In this document: one piece after another, positions 47,001 to 58,354 of the stretch
Numbering within the stretch: the first letter of the stretch is position 1
Layout of the letters: every line of letters starts with the position of its first letter
Assembly: GCA_004794785.1 (NCBI GenBank)
Contig: SJOL01008381.1
Location: 439,201-503,200 of the forward strand
DNA length: 64,000 nucleotides
DNA from: Opisthorchis felineus
Lineage: Eukaryota > Platyhelminthes > Trematoda > Opisthorchiida > Opisthorchiidae
Reading direction: 5' to 3'
Notes under the pieces: generated by a model
Database searches by the model: none
What the model was told of the DNA's origin: nothing
Seen by the model: the letters and a program-made list of their open reading frames with translations, nothing else
Translations under genes and position numbers: made by a program

Positions 47001-50000
47001 TACTTTCCTCTGCCCGTGCGCACCTTAGCGAAAGTTACGACAAGCGTATATAGAAGAACCTGTTGGTCAAGTGACCGGGAAAAAAAGCATCTACTGGAAC
47101 AGAGTGTGACTGTACATTTGAACCCATTTAGCCTAAATATATGTCCGTAAATCAGCCGAAAGAATGCCTCTCTCTGAGTCAACCTTTCTGCTATAAAAAT
47201 ACCGTAGAACTGAATGCGCCGAATACATGAAAAGCAAGCGTGGTTCTGAAAGCTTAGATTTTTCAATGGTTTCGGTAGAATGAGTGTGTCAAGCATAGAA
47301 AGATACAGAATGCTTGACATCCGGTCCATCAGTCACAGAATGCAAACCCTGTTTTGTACAGTGGCCGGAAGTAAATGGGTTGAAGCAAGCCCCATGTGGG
47401 CTTGAAACGCAATATAGAAATAAATACGGCAGAATACGTGCATAAAACATATATGGCCTGCAGGCTTGTTAATGAAGCCAGCTGAAAAAGGGTGGCAGTC
47501 ACAGTAAAATGAGAAACAGAAAGCGGAGAACTGCCGCCCACTAGAAGCACGCCCAAATTATTTTCTCCGAAACTATGAGGTTTTCGAAGTTGCGACTTTC
47601 ACGGGGAGTTAGTCTAATCCGTTTGCACCTTCCGGTGATATATTGCTTACAGCATTTTGTTTAAGTGAGCGAAATTTCAAGGTCACGGACCGTCATTGAT
47701 TCGCATTTTGTTACCGGTTTACGAAGGATAAATCACGGCATCGCACTTTACCATATTTTTGCATTCTTCGCCGTTCTTTGAGAGTGAAATAACATCTGCA
47801 GAATTTCAAATTCAAATTCCACCCAGGAAAATCGGTCATTGACTTTTGTTTGCTTTATACTCCTCAGGTTTAACTAATGAGATGACTTTGTTCTGCGAAC
47901 TTCGTTGCAACACATTTTCCTATGGAGCTCAGCTTCCACTGAGTAAAACATTGTTAGACAACAGCATGAGTTGTGCTATGGAGATGCGAGGGCCATTTCT
48001 GTGGATGATCCCCTCTCCCAGATATGCACAACTAGCCTATGGATAACACAGCGTCAGGAGATAACCGTGGGCAAATTATCAACACAATGGTATCATTCCT
48101 ATAGGTATATGACGCTTCATAGGTGGAACACGTCACAAAGCGGTCGCTATGATAACGGTAGACGTTATCACTCACGTCGACTACTTATCGTAACTGTTGG
48201 GCCCGTGTCTATGTGCGACGCCGATTATGAGGCCTCTCCTCTAGTCTGCAACTTTTGACGGACGCCTGTGTTTCTGGCCTGAGCTTGCCCTGGTTGTAGC
48301 ATATCCCGGGCAATCCCCCTATGAATAGAAAAGTTCAATGATGGCAGAGCAAAAAATGCTAAGACATTCACTGAATACACACGATATGACGCCTCATAGG
48401 TAGTGCGTTTTGCAAGGCTCCACGCTTTTCTTTAGGCTGTAGCTGCGCCTTTCTGAGGCCACCTCATCGTACAAACACGCAACACCACCATACGCTCACG
48501 TTTTTCTCTGATCTCATATCCCTGTAACCTCCGGGCAACATTAGTTGGGCACGATTAAGCCAATGCAAAACCATTATAATCACGTATGCCTACACCCGTT
48601 CGCATCGATCGCATACCTACTACCTGAACCTGAATATCGATTACCGTTTTTGAAATCGGGCTGTGTCACCTCACTGCAGTAGTTAGTGTTTGTGACCATT
48701 TTTGGCTGCCTGCTATTTCGGGCGGCAGCCTAGCTCCTACCACGTTGCCCTCTACCAGAACTTTCTGACACTTTTTCCTGTTTTGGGTCCCCAGTATAGA
48801 TTCGGCTCCCTTACTGCCTCTTTTGAATAGGAGAAATGAAACACCATGCGCCATCGATAGACCCAAGAATCTCCTTGAAGAGTACTGGTCTTAATTTGTC
48901 ACGATTCCTTGACCAACCTCAACTACCATGAGAACCCCAACTGACTCACCCAAGATGTTCACGTACCGGGCTGTCCACGAACCCAAGCATGGCGTCGAGA
49001 TGAGGTTACCGCGACTGCCATACCCAGTCTGATGGCTTACACGTAGTTCATCATATCCCTAGTATTTCCGGACAGATCGTTACACTTGTCCACAAGACAG
49101 TCCCACTCCGCTGAATTTGTTCCAGAACTTCAAAGCATTGGCCATATTATTGTGCTGTCTGCTTGTTCTGCCCATAAACCCACTAATTCTTTCAATGGCA
49201 CTATCAAGAGATCGGTATACCGTTGAAGGTATAACCTTGCCGTGCACCCGGTATAGCGCGTGGTGACCTTCATGAAAAAAAGCAAAAAACGACTTGATAC
49301 TTGTGACGAATTCCTTGGACGCCTGCCGCAGCGATAGAAAATTTCCCCCATATACCCCACAAATAAATGGTCCATTTTGAGTTGGCGCGAACATAGAGGG
49401 CGTAGTTATTGTTCTTGTCGTTTTGAGATTATTCCAAAATCCAACGCCAAAGGAAACGCAAAGATACCTGCTTTTCCACGAACTTTCCCACCACCTTCAC
49501 GGACACATCATGCGGAGCCGGTGGCAGCCATTAAAATATGAATTCCGCAGCCATGGTGGGTCTTGAGTACTTTTGAACAACATCCAACAAACCTGCAGCC
49601 GCATGGGGAGATATTAAGGGCTTAAATAAATACCATCAAAAGCTAAACATTTAAGTTAAAGCTTCCCTCCTCCGAACTATGGTTCCAGAGAATTTTTGGG
49701 TTTGCGTCTAAGGCTCAGCCTGCGAACTAATCCCATAACTGGAAGGGGTGGAGTTAGAAAGGTTTCATCGGCTGATCGCTCAAACCCGGAAAGCAGCTAG
49801 GTAATAATAGAGGATTTGTAGGTCTGATTTTAGAATAGGTGCTTTACAGTGGAGAAGAGGCTTCAGCGTGTCCGTGCGGTGTGCTGGTAGGAAGAATGCC
49901 TGCGTTGGGACCGCGTGTTTGCGAGTTGCGAAAAAGTGTAAAGAATCTTGAGTTTGCTTCTGAACTCCTGCTGTTCCTGCAGGAATGTCACCGCGCAAAC

Positions 50001-52057
50001 GGTTGTGCACAGGACTGGTTATATTTAAATGGGACAGCCCTTTTGATTAGGATAACTTAAGGAATAGAATGAGTTCATGGTCTACTGCTGGGTATCCTCC
50101 ATAGTGTTCTGATATATCTTTGACCCCAAACGTATAGTAGAGAGGAAGGAGCTAACAGTTCCTTTGCTAAAATGAACGCAGAATATGATACAGAAAAATG
50201 ACCACTGCAGTGGGTCTTTTCGTAAAATGAAGCTGTTTGAGGGTAAAATTATCCTGAGGTATCAAAATCATCTTAGGAGTTTCTGGGGTCAGGGTGTTGA
50301 GAACTGGGTACAGATGCACTCTCTTAGCTTGCTAGATGACACACCAAGTTTTACGGAAACCGGCTTGAATTAGGTTGGCCGAAGACAGATCAAAGTTGGC
50401 CTCAGTCACTAATTGGTGGTTTCACGGGACTTAAAGTCCTACGTTTGGTTCTTTAGACGAGAGATGCCAGGTCGAGTTTAGAAGGAAGAGAGATCGGAGC
50501 GTGTAAATGAAAATGATGAATGGCGTATTTCGGCGGCTGATATTTGGAGGACATTATTGTTGAAGTAAAAATGAGAACCAACCTTTCCGCGGCTTTTCAG
50601 TGTAGAGTCCAAAGAAGTCATTCACGGGTTGACCAGAGGAATTGGTGGTATGGATTTGCTAAGCTTTTTCAATGACCCACACCTGTTTCTCGGATACATA
50701 TTTTGGTTACCTTCGGGGAATCGAAGTAACTTCAACTCGCTCTTTAACTGTTACTAGATGAGGATGAGTTATCCTTAAAAAGCCGGGCAGGATTTAAAAG
50801 AAGCCAGCAGGAGTCAAACCATATTAGGGTGGATGAAACAAAGGAGGATTGTACGTCTTAAAAGGTCATCTCTTTCAGGATTTAATTGTGATGCTTATTT
50901 GCCTTTGTTAGTGCCGAGATATTTTCCACCTTTGGACACAGGGTGTACGAGCGCTTAATTCCAAGAAAAAGAAAGACTGCCTGCAAAGTAGACGAAGAGT
51001 AGAAGAGCACAGCTTATACGCGCAAGGCCGTAGGCGTCTACCCCATGGATCCTGGGGTGGGTAGTATCAGGTTCTGGAGAACTGCTGGGGCAGCATTATA
51101 GTGGCTACTTTTTTACGATGTGCAGGAAGAAGCAACACTTAAGGCTTCAAAAATAGGGGATAACGTTTTGGCCTATGTGATCCGAGGTGAGGCAGTCGTT
51201 GAATGGCGTGGAAGTATATCCTTTTATTCACCAAGCATACCAAGTGCTGCAAGGGCTGATAGTCCTACCTTACGCACTGTTGAAAAGAGGCGAGTGGATG
51301 TCAGAATTTTGTTGCAATTGCACATACAAAACCGGTAATTTTTCACGGCCCTTGGACCCAAAGAAGCTTGTTTGTTTTCGCTTTGTTTGTTTTTCCACTT
51401 TAAGCTGACAATGAGGCTCTGTTATGACGCTATAGGCAGGACAAATAGCCAATATATCAAGGTCAGTTATTGTAGATATAAATTCTAAAGTTAGCAGTGA
51501 CTAAAAGTATCTGTCATAATATAGGTAAGGTGTGCTTATGGGACTCTGGTGATCATCTTGCCTTCTTGGTTCGTGTAACAGTGGTCCAAAGATGTGGCCA
51601 TTCTAGGCCACAGGGATGTTGACAGTCATACTCTAGGCGATTAGCCAGCAGACATGCGAAACCCCTCCCCTGATAACAGGTTATGGCCAATTCGGCCTAT
51701 TACGTTGCGCAGTACAAACCCATTTACCATGAGGATCTTGCTGGTGTATATTATGTTGAGAAGTAAAGGTCGCTAGTCCCGCCGAAACCTTGTCGTTTGG
51801 CAGCAGTTTCTGTACCGCCCAGTCAGTGTTTAGTTTTTACAAGACCTACATCAAATTTGTAACGGTTACACTTTCTTGTAATTACGCCTCCAAGCAAATT
51901 TACACCTGCACCTACAATCTCCATTTTGTTTTGTCTGCCTCACAATCACACGTCAACATCGTGCCAATGAATTCGACCTTTGGCCAACAACAGGTTCCGT
52001 GAACTAGTTAAGGAAGTGATGGATTTCACATTGTTGTTTTTCACGGTCCACTAGAAG

Positions 52058-52065
52058 TATATAAG
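52058..52065 (+). promoter_or_regulatory. TATA box-like site
   Basis: TATATAAG is followed by a C/A-rich stretch that leads into a 9-bp tandem repeat. It could be an LTR or gene promoter; the sequence TGTAACGGTTAC near 51859 could be an LTR start, but no matching second LTR or primer-binding site was found. Confidence 0.3.
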
Positions 52066-52254
52066 AACAGAACTCGGCCAACCTAGACACAGGACACAAC
52101 ACAGTCCACACAACAGAGACTTGCGCACGCGCAGGGAGCGCGCACAGGGAGCAAGTAGTCAGCCAAACTCCACGAGTCCACGGACAATTATGGAACACGT
52201 GTAGCACCTATACTGCAAAGAAAACACGTTTACGCATTCCGGAGTTTCACCAAG

Positions 52255-52299
52255 ACACTCTCAACACTCTCAATACGCTCAACACTCTCAACACTTGCG
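52255..52299. repeat. 9-bp tandem repeat, about 4.5 units
   Basis: Units are ACACTCTCA, ACACTCTCA, ATACGCTCA, ACACTCTCA and a partial ACACTTGCG. Being a multiple of three, it leaves the minus strand open and yields a repeating ESV motif there, which I regard as incidental. Confidence 0.85.
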
Positions 52300-54254
52300 A
52301 CACACTTAACGCACGCACGCATCACACGCAAGCCAGAATGTAAACAGGCCCAACTCACCGGCACAGTGCGCCTCAACTGCACGCCGCATCGGCCCTTGGA
52401 GGTGGCGTCAACAAACATCAGGCCACGGACAACAGGGAACAAGTGTGGCGATAATGTTGCCAAGAGAAAACTTCCTGCATCCGGCTTCTCTTTGTTCAAT
52501 CTCACCAAGGACCTCACAAACGATAAGTCCCCTTTTCACTTGCTCCACATTTCCTATTGTCTTTATTTTATACATGGTGCATTTCGCTTCTGTAAACTAC
52601 TGTCAACCACAGTAAAGACTGCTTTTAGCGCATACACTTTCCGAACTGTATTACGGCTATTATATTCCCGTGCACCAATAAGTTCAACTCCAGTAACCAT
52701 TAGGAACCGCAGGTTGAAGCCTAATGCGCTGAAATTGCAGACTACCACAAAGCCTAAATACTTAAATGATGGAAGACTGGAGAGAAGGCTACGGAGACAT
52801 GCCTCTTTCTTGTGACAGGACAAAAGGGCGCCGTATAAGACTAATTACGAGCTGGCCAATGACTTGTAATATCAAGAAAGGCCAGAAGGTCCTGGCGTTT
52901 GAGGAAGCCAGAATGGGCAGAAGCATTTGAGAAATGGGCCCACTACCATGTTTGAAAACCATTTACCACAAGTTGGCAAACATGGGGAGTTAAACCGAGA
53001 TATTTTGTTGCCTCCGAAAACAGCCGAGGACTAGTGACCGATATCACGTGGGGATGCTTAAGGGAACCAAGTCCTGTCTGCTCGGCAAATATGCTTGTTG
53101 GCAGAGATGCCATAAGTGCATGCAATCGGCATTTCACTTGTAGGAGGTGAATAGGTGGTTAGTTCGCGTAGTACTGCGATGCTGGCTGCCACACTTAATG
53201 AAAGGCCTCAAAGTGGGCGCTGTCCGCTCCGCCAAGATGGAGTCTCTCAGACGACGGTGACATTTGATGGGTTCTTTTGTAAGTTGCTCTACGGACTTAG
53301 CAAGCATACAGTAAGTGGTAAGCATCATACAGGATTCAATAGGACTGCAGAATGTGCACAAAAACTCCAAATGACCATACTTTTTACAAGAGAAGTTCAT
53401 CTGAACACCATAAAGTTTCCAAGCGCTCCTAACTTCCACCCTCATCAGATAGCATCGTAGCTAGACACAATTGGTGGGTATTTTAGGAAACCGGCGTCCT
53501 GAAAACATAAGCCAGTGACCGAGATTAGTTGTACAATTCTTCGCAAAACACAAGTACTTGAGTGGAAATTTGAATTTTTTCGTGCTCGCTGCCGCCACAG
53601 ATCACAACTACCCATGTCTTTCGGGCGCTGCTAGCGATATTGGCCCACTACCTCAAAATCAGCAGCTTCAAGCGTCTTTGAGCAGAGCTCGACTTTTGTG
53701 CGCTTGGCTCTATCGTAAGGAAAGACAAAAAAACCACTTAATATGCCAGAGCAGCCAAAATGGACGGGCGCGTCCATGCCAGTACTGTCGCGAAAGTGAT
53801 TTCAGCGGTTGGCTGTCAAGCTAGCCCATGATTTGCGGTACTTGCCAAAATATTTGCACGTGAGCTCCACCAATAAGTTCGTTGTGCTGATTGGAAATGG
53901 CCCAGAAGAGCCGGTTGGATTATGTTGTTTACTGCTAACAGCGGAGCTATTGACATCTGCTTGCGCCGCCGGCTTGAAATTGTTGTATTTGTAGCACCAT
54001 GGTCCAACTCCCTCGAATGCATAAATGCAGAAACAGAGGAAAAATAAGAAGACTCGGTTAAATAATCTAGCCACCCCCTTGAGTTGCACCAGAAAGCTGT
54101 TGTCTGTTGCATGCCTGCGTGATTCGGTTGTGCTGTATTATCGAGCTGACCCATCCGTTGATATCACAAAATACCTAGCAACTGACGTTTATCAGTCAAT
54201 AAGCCGAGAACAAGACAGTTAGATGGTTTGCCACACTGCAGATGTGGACAATAA

Positions 54255-54345
54255 ACTCATGCGGTGGTCAAGTATGTCTGGCATGAAGGGTCGCCCTGAT
54301 GCTTTGCGCCAGGATGTATATTATGACCCCCACCATACCGGTGGC
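54255..54345 (+). repeat. Dispersed repeat copy A (related to 63191-63275)
   Basis: The segment shares GGTGGTCA, a GCATG/GCAGG run and AGGGTCGCCCTG in the same order with 63191-63250. In translation it reads RWSSMSGMKGRPDAL, against VWWSDMLCREGRPVTW in copy B. Both later contain HHxGG. It is likely a fragment of a repeated coding element, family not recognised. Confidence 0.5.
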
Positions 54346-54711
54346 GCCAGTGGTCCACCTAATTTCATGTTTCAGAGGATGACCATTATGTACAGAAAAA
54401 GACAATGGTTGTCAAATGCTCGTAACGTCGACTAACCAGGAAAAATTTCTTGTAGATCAACATCAAGCATAGCAATGCTAAAACCAAAAAACTTCACAGA
54501 TAATTTTTTTATACATAATTGCGACAGCATTTACTGGAAGCACCACAACGCCTGTGGAATGTAAAAGTGCATTGGTTCCCCACATATTCCTGAAGGCCAT
54601 GACGTTGTACTGAATATTTTATATACACAATTCTTATTCGTGATATTCATTTTGGCCTTTTGGCATAAAAGAACAGTAAAATAATGCCAATTAGTGTGAA
54701 GATGATGATGC

Positions 54712-54735
54712 AACAGCCCAGCCGCGAGGGCTGTT
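54712..54735. repeat. GC-rich hairpin
   Basis: AACAGCCC and GGGCTGTT pair perfectly around loop AGCCGCGA. Confidence 0.65.
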
Positions 54736-56073
54736 TGACCGAAATAGCAAAGGGACATACTCACAGATGATAATACTGTCTAGCGCGTAACTGTAATTTT
54801 GGTAGTCCTTTGCAATATTTTGTACACCGCAGAAGTTTTAGGTAATTTCAGTGATAATGGGAAGGCCTGGAGTCTTGTAGTAATTGTTTATAGTGAACTT
54901 CAATTAAACGCGTCAATGTATGAGCAGCAAGTTTAGGCACAGCAACAAAGAATAAAACCTGAATAGGCTAAACTTGGCTGTCACAATGCACAACTGGTCA
55001 GCTGAAGGCAAATGTAAGACCCGACGTAGATACTTTCTGAAGAAATTTAAGAAGATTACGGGTGAGGTAGTTTCGCTAGGTTTGCGAAAAAGAAGCATAC
55101 ATAAAACCAAATCTTTGCTGCCCCCGTGATCATGATCGGCAAACTAAAAGGCATAGGAAGGAGACCGCTTATCCCATAGATGCTAATATTCCTGTAAAAC
55201 GGCGTTTTTTGTGATCAGGATGGTCAAGGGTGAGATCCTTACCCGGAATAAGCACGTTCTTCTCACAACATGAAACTTTGGAGGAAAATTTTTGCATCAA
55301 ATTATCGGATTTTTGTGCACATGTGCTCAAGTGAAGAAGTTCAATAAGTTGCCGCAGTTTTGTTGGAGTTTGCTGGGACTAAGCTGACCCGTTATTTTTC
55401 GGATGAACTGAAATTTCTGGTTGCTTGTGTACCGCCATGACTTAGTGAGTCACCGAAAAAACTTCGCGGATTAGGCTTGCTGAGAAACTGGTTGTCGCAT
55501 GATTTTCATTGATTGCGGCTCTTAAGAAGGCGTTCTAACGAATAAGCGAGGCTTGGCATTATGGTGTGTACATGCTCAGTAACAAAGGGTAGCAACGCTA
55601 TTTTGCGTTAATAGTGTCTTTGATATTGGCGTAGAAAGCGACCCTCAGAAAACCAAGCTGGGTCGGGGAGCCAAATCAAACCTTCATATAAAGCCTATTT
55701 TCTGATGACACGTAGCGCGTACAGCGTCAGCTGCTCAGTCTGATTTAGCCTGGAAAGACACGGAGAACCTCTCCAGTCACTTCGTCCCCTTGAAGGTCAA
55801 CGGCTGACAAAAGAGGGCACGGCATTTTGTATCTTATGGGCTGAGGAACTTTCCTACAAATGTGCTCATAGGGACATATAAATAAACATTTTCATATCTG
55901 GACATATACACATTCAAATAACAACACAGCCGCGTATGGCGACTTGTTGTGTTAAGTGGGTACCGGGTGGTCAGAGTTCTATCTTGGTAGATGATAGACC
56001 TTTGGTATATGCTGAGCTTTGCAGGCGCAAACGGATCAGCAGCAGAAAACATTGCCACGTACTCTTCCCAAGG

Positions 56074-56214
56074 ATGGAACCGACTGAATCATTCCGAAGT
56101 TCCCAGGACGTCACAAATGCCAACCGACCAAAAGCAATGAAAAATTCTTCATCAGTTGCTGCGAAATCTACGATGCGTGGGTACAAGCCTTCTATCATTT
56201 TCGGCATTGTTTGC
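56074..56214 (+). CDS. Candidate first exon of an unidentified plus-strand gene
   Basis: From an ATG it reads 47 codons: MEPTESFRSSQDVTNANRPK, then AMKNSSSVAAKSTMRGYKPS and IIFGIVC, ending at a good donor (TGC|GTGAGT). The polar, basic N-terminus followed by the start of a hydrophobic run would suit a cytosolic tail and a membrane segment continued in the next exon. That next exon was not found. The opposite strand is also open over this stretch, so chance is possible. Confidence 0.25.
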
Positions 56215-57362
56215 GTGAGTACCGGGGCCCGATTAGTTAGGTATTCATTTGTGTGCTAAGCAAGTTCATGGCGATTACAAGTTGGTGGTACTGGGACAAA
56301 CCTCACGTGGTAGGTAAAAAGGCGGCTGTAAGGTGACAGGTCGAAATGGAACTTGGCTGTGACAACACATTAAGCAATTCGGTATGCATAAGAAGGGCAC
56401 TTCTACACAATAACTTTTTGACGCTTTTGACCCTGTGCGTCAATGGTACACATCTATTCTACTCCATGACACATCTGGACAGAGCATACGGTTTCCGTCA
56501 AGGTTTAGGCATGCTGGCGCAGACACGCATTCTATTTCTTATCTAACATCCAACTAGCAATACATCGCCAGCAAATGGGCCACAAACGCACAATCCGAGA
56601 TGTTTCATCTTCAATAACAATAATGATAATGTATTCATTTTCAGACTTGTAGGGAACATTCCAGTTGAGGCATGATCGTGGCTTTACACCTTAAAAGCGG
56701 CGGGCAGCAACGCGAGGAGGAAGCTGCAACCAAGGAGACAGGCTAATCACGCGATTTGTACTTGTAGGATGTGAAAAACGAAAATCTAGAGCAAGGGGCA
56801 TGAGGTACAACTAGATCAATGATGAGGCCGTCTGACTTGAACTAAAACTGATAAACAGTCGCTGGCCATGACCGACCTTGGGCAGTTGAGCGAATAGCAA
56901 GAGTCACGAAAGTTACAAATGATCCGATCCTCTGACGCACACTGCTAAACTTCTCTAAAACAATAGTTCGGAGGATGGAGACTTTAGCATTTGATGGTAT
57001 TTAGTCCAACTCTTAAATTTCTTCATGCGGCCGCAGTTCATTGGAAGTCGTCTGAACCTACTCAAGGCACACTATGGGCACGGGATTTATATTTTCAATG
57101 GCTGCCATGACTCAGGGTGATTCGTCTGTGGAGGTGGTGAATGATATTGTAGAGAAGTTAGCTCGGCCATGTTTTTTCCGTACTATCTTGACGCTTTACA
57201 GGAGTCGTAAACATTGATGCTGCAGACGGCACTAACCGTCTCAGATAGGTTATTTTATGGCATATGGCGTTCAATGTATAGGTGGAAATTATACACGTTC
57301 CTTGTGATGGATGGCAGGGGCACCGGTTGACCTGTCATGTGTGCCTTAGTCCAACGCCAGCC

Positions 57363-57476
57363 TTCTGCATTTTGCGCCCGCTATTCCGCTTTTTCGGGGA
57401 CATGATGGATGGGCGATACTCCGTCAAGACGTTCGTCAGGGATAAGATGACGTCGCAGATGCGGGCTGCCGAAGCT
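57363..57476 (+). CDS. Candidate internal exon of an unidentified plus-strand gene
   Basis: After a possible acceptor (CCAACGCCAG, at 57360) a frame reads FCILRPLFRFFGDMMDGRYS then VKTFVRDKMTSQMRAAEA, ending before a weak GT donor (GCT|GTACTT) at phase 0. The exon itself would start two bases earlier. Codons favour G or C in third position more than the surroundings do. It joins in phase with the candidate last exon at 58175. No family was recognised. Confidence 0.3.
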
Positions 57477-58174
57477 GTACTTGGCTCCAACATAATACCG
57501 TGCTATTTTCACGCACGCTAAGCCATCCGGAAATGCGTATGATTTATTACGTAGTTTTTAACTGCTGCAGACAGTTTCCAACCGTAGTGTAATGGGCAAA
57601 CGGTATCTTCGAGTGACGCGCAATACTAGAACCTCCGGGAGGGCAAAACAAAGTCGGAGCTGGGTTTCCACATGGTAATATTAACGTAAGACATCAATTC
57701 ACAACATGTGCAACTCGACAGTAGATACTCGTCAACAACAAATGGTTCACTTGGACTACAAAAGTACGAACCAAACATGCAATCAAACTCCCAAGTGAGA
57801 CAGTCACACGTGCGTCAGGTCGGCAACAAAGTGGCTGGATGACCTCCAGGTCAAATGAGTAAAGTGGTATGGAAAAACAAGCACCAGTTCATACGCGCAC
57901 TGAACACAAAAGTGGAGCGAAAGGTTACAAATAGGGACAGAAGAAACGTGGGAAATTTTCGATGTCAAAGTAATGGAAGATACACGCTGCCAGCACATAT
58001 TCCACCGCATGGCCCGCTTTGATAACGTGGCTGAACAAGTCACGGTGTAACGGAAAGTAATCACGTAGGATTGGCCTCTATTTACAGATCCTGCGTAGAA
58101 TCGTCTCCGGATTTTTCTCCTATTTGAGCTCCCACTGGTTGTACATCACTCGAAAGTAGGCTATTCATGCACAG

Positions 58175-58354
58175 CTTCAGTTGGAACATTTTGAGAACGT
58201 GATCATTTACCGTCTGGAGGACGCAAACGGGCGTTTGAAGGGGCGCGTGCATCAAGCCGACTGCCTGGAGCATGTCATCCAGAAGGTCTCCCGGCACAGC
58301 GAGTGGCTCATGCGCAAGTATGAGATGCACACCACTTACCATTGTGACCGCTGA
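58175..58354 (+). CDS. Candidate last exon: charged helical C-terminus, unidentified protein
   Basis: After CATGCACAG the frame reads LQLEHFENVIIYRLEDANGR, LKGRVHQADCLEHVIQKVSR and HSEWLMRKYEMHTTYHCDR to a TGA stop. The heptad-like spacing of hydrophobic residues and alternating charges suggest an amphipathic or coiled-coil helix. Third codon positions are G/C-rich, unlike the A+T-rich background. I do not recognise the family. The minus strand is open too (58082-58423), so the strand choice rests on the character of the translation. Confidence 0.4.
   Translation, partial: LQLEHFENVIIYRLEDANGRLKGRVHQADCLEHVIQKVSRHSEWLMRKYEMHTTYHCDR

Larger units (their letters stand above)
44018..56073. other. 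Region upstream of the laminin start: no gene recognised
   Basis: Part of this must hold the laminin 5' UTR and promoter, which I could not define. Base composition changes in blocks: G-rich on the plus strand around 46.4-46.9 kb, C-rich around 52.1-52.5 kb. Minus-strand frames at 44830-45114, 46206-46427 and 49080-49394 and plus-strand frames at 52366-52815, 53558-53824 and 54223-54435 show no domain that I recognise. The small features found inside are listed separately. Confidence 0.4.

Noticed and set aside
49080..49394. 104-codon minus-strand frame
   Set aside because: No domain recognised and no convincing splice context.
52366..52815. 149-codon plus-strand frame as a gag-like gene
   Set aside because: No zinc knuckle, capsid or other retroelement motif, and frames are open on both strands.
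55971..56207. Minus-strand frame with FFIAFGRLAF as a metallopeptidase fragment
   Set aside because: Catalytic and C-terminal signatures of that family are absent and the plus strand offers a better-bounded reading.
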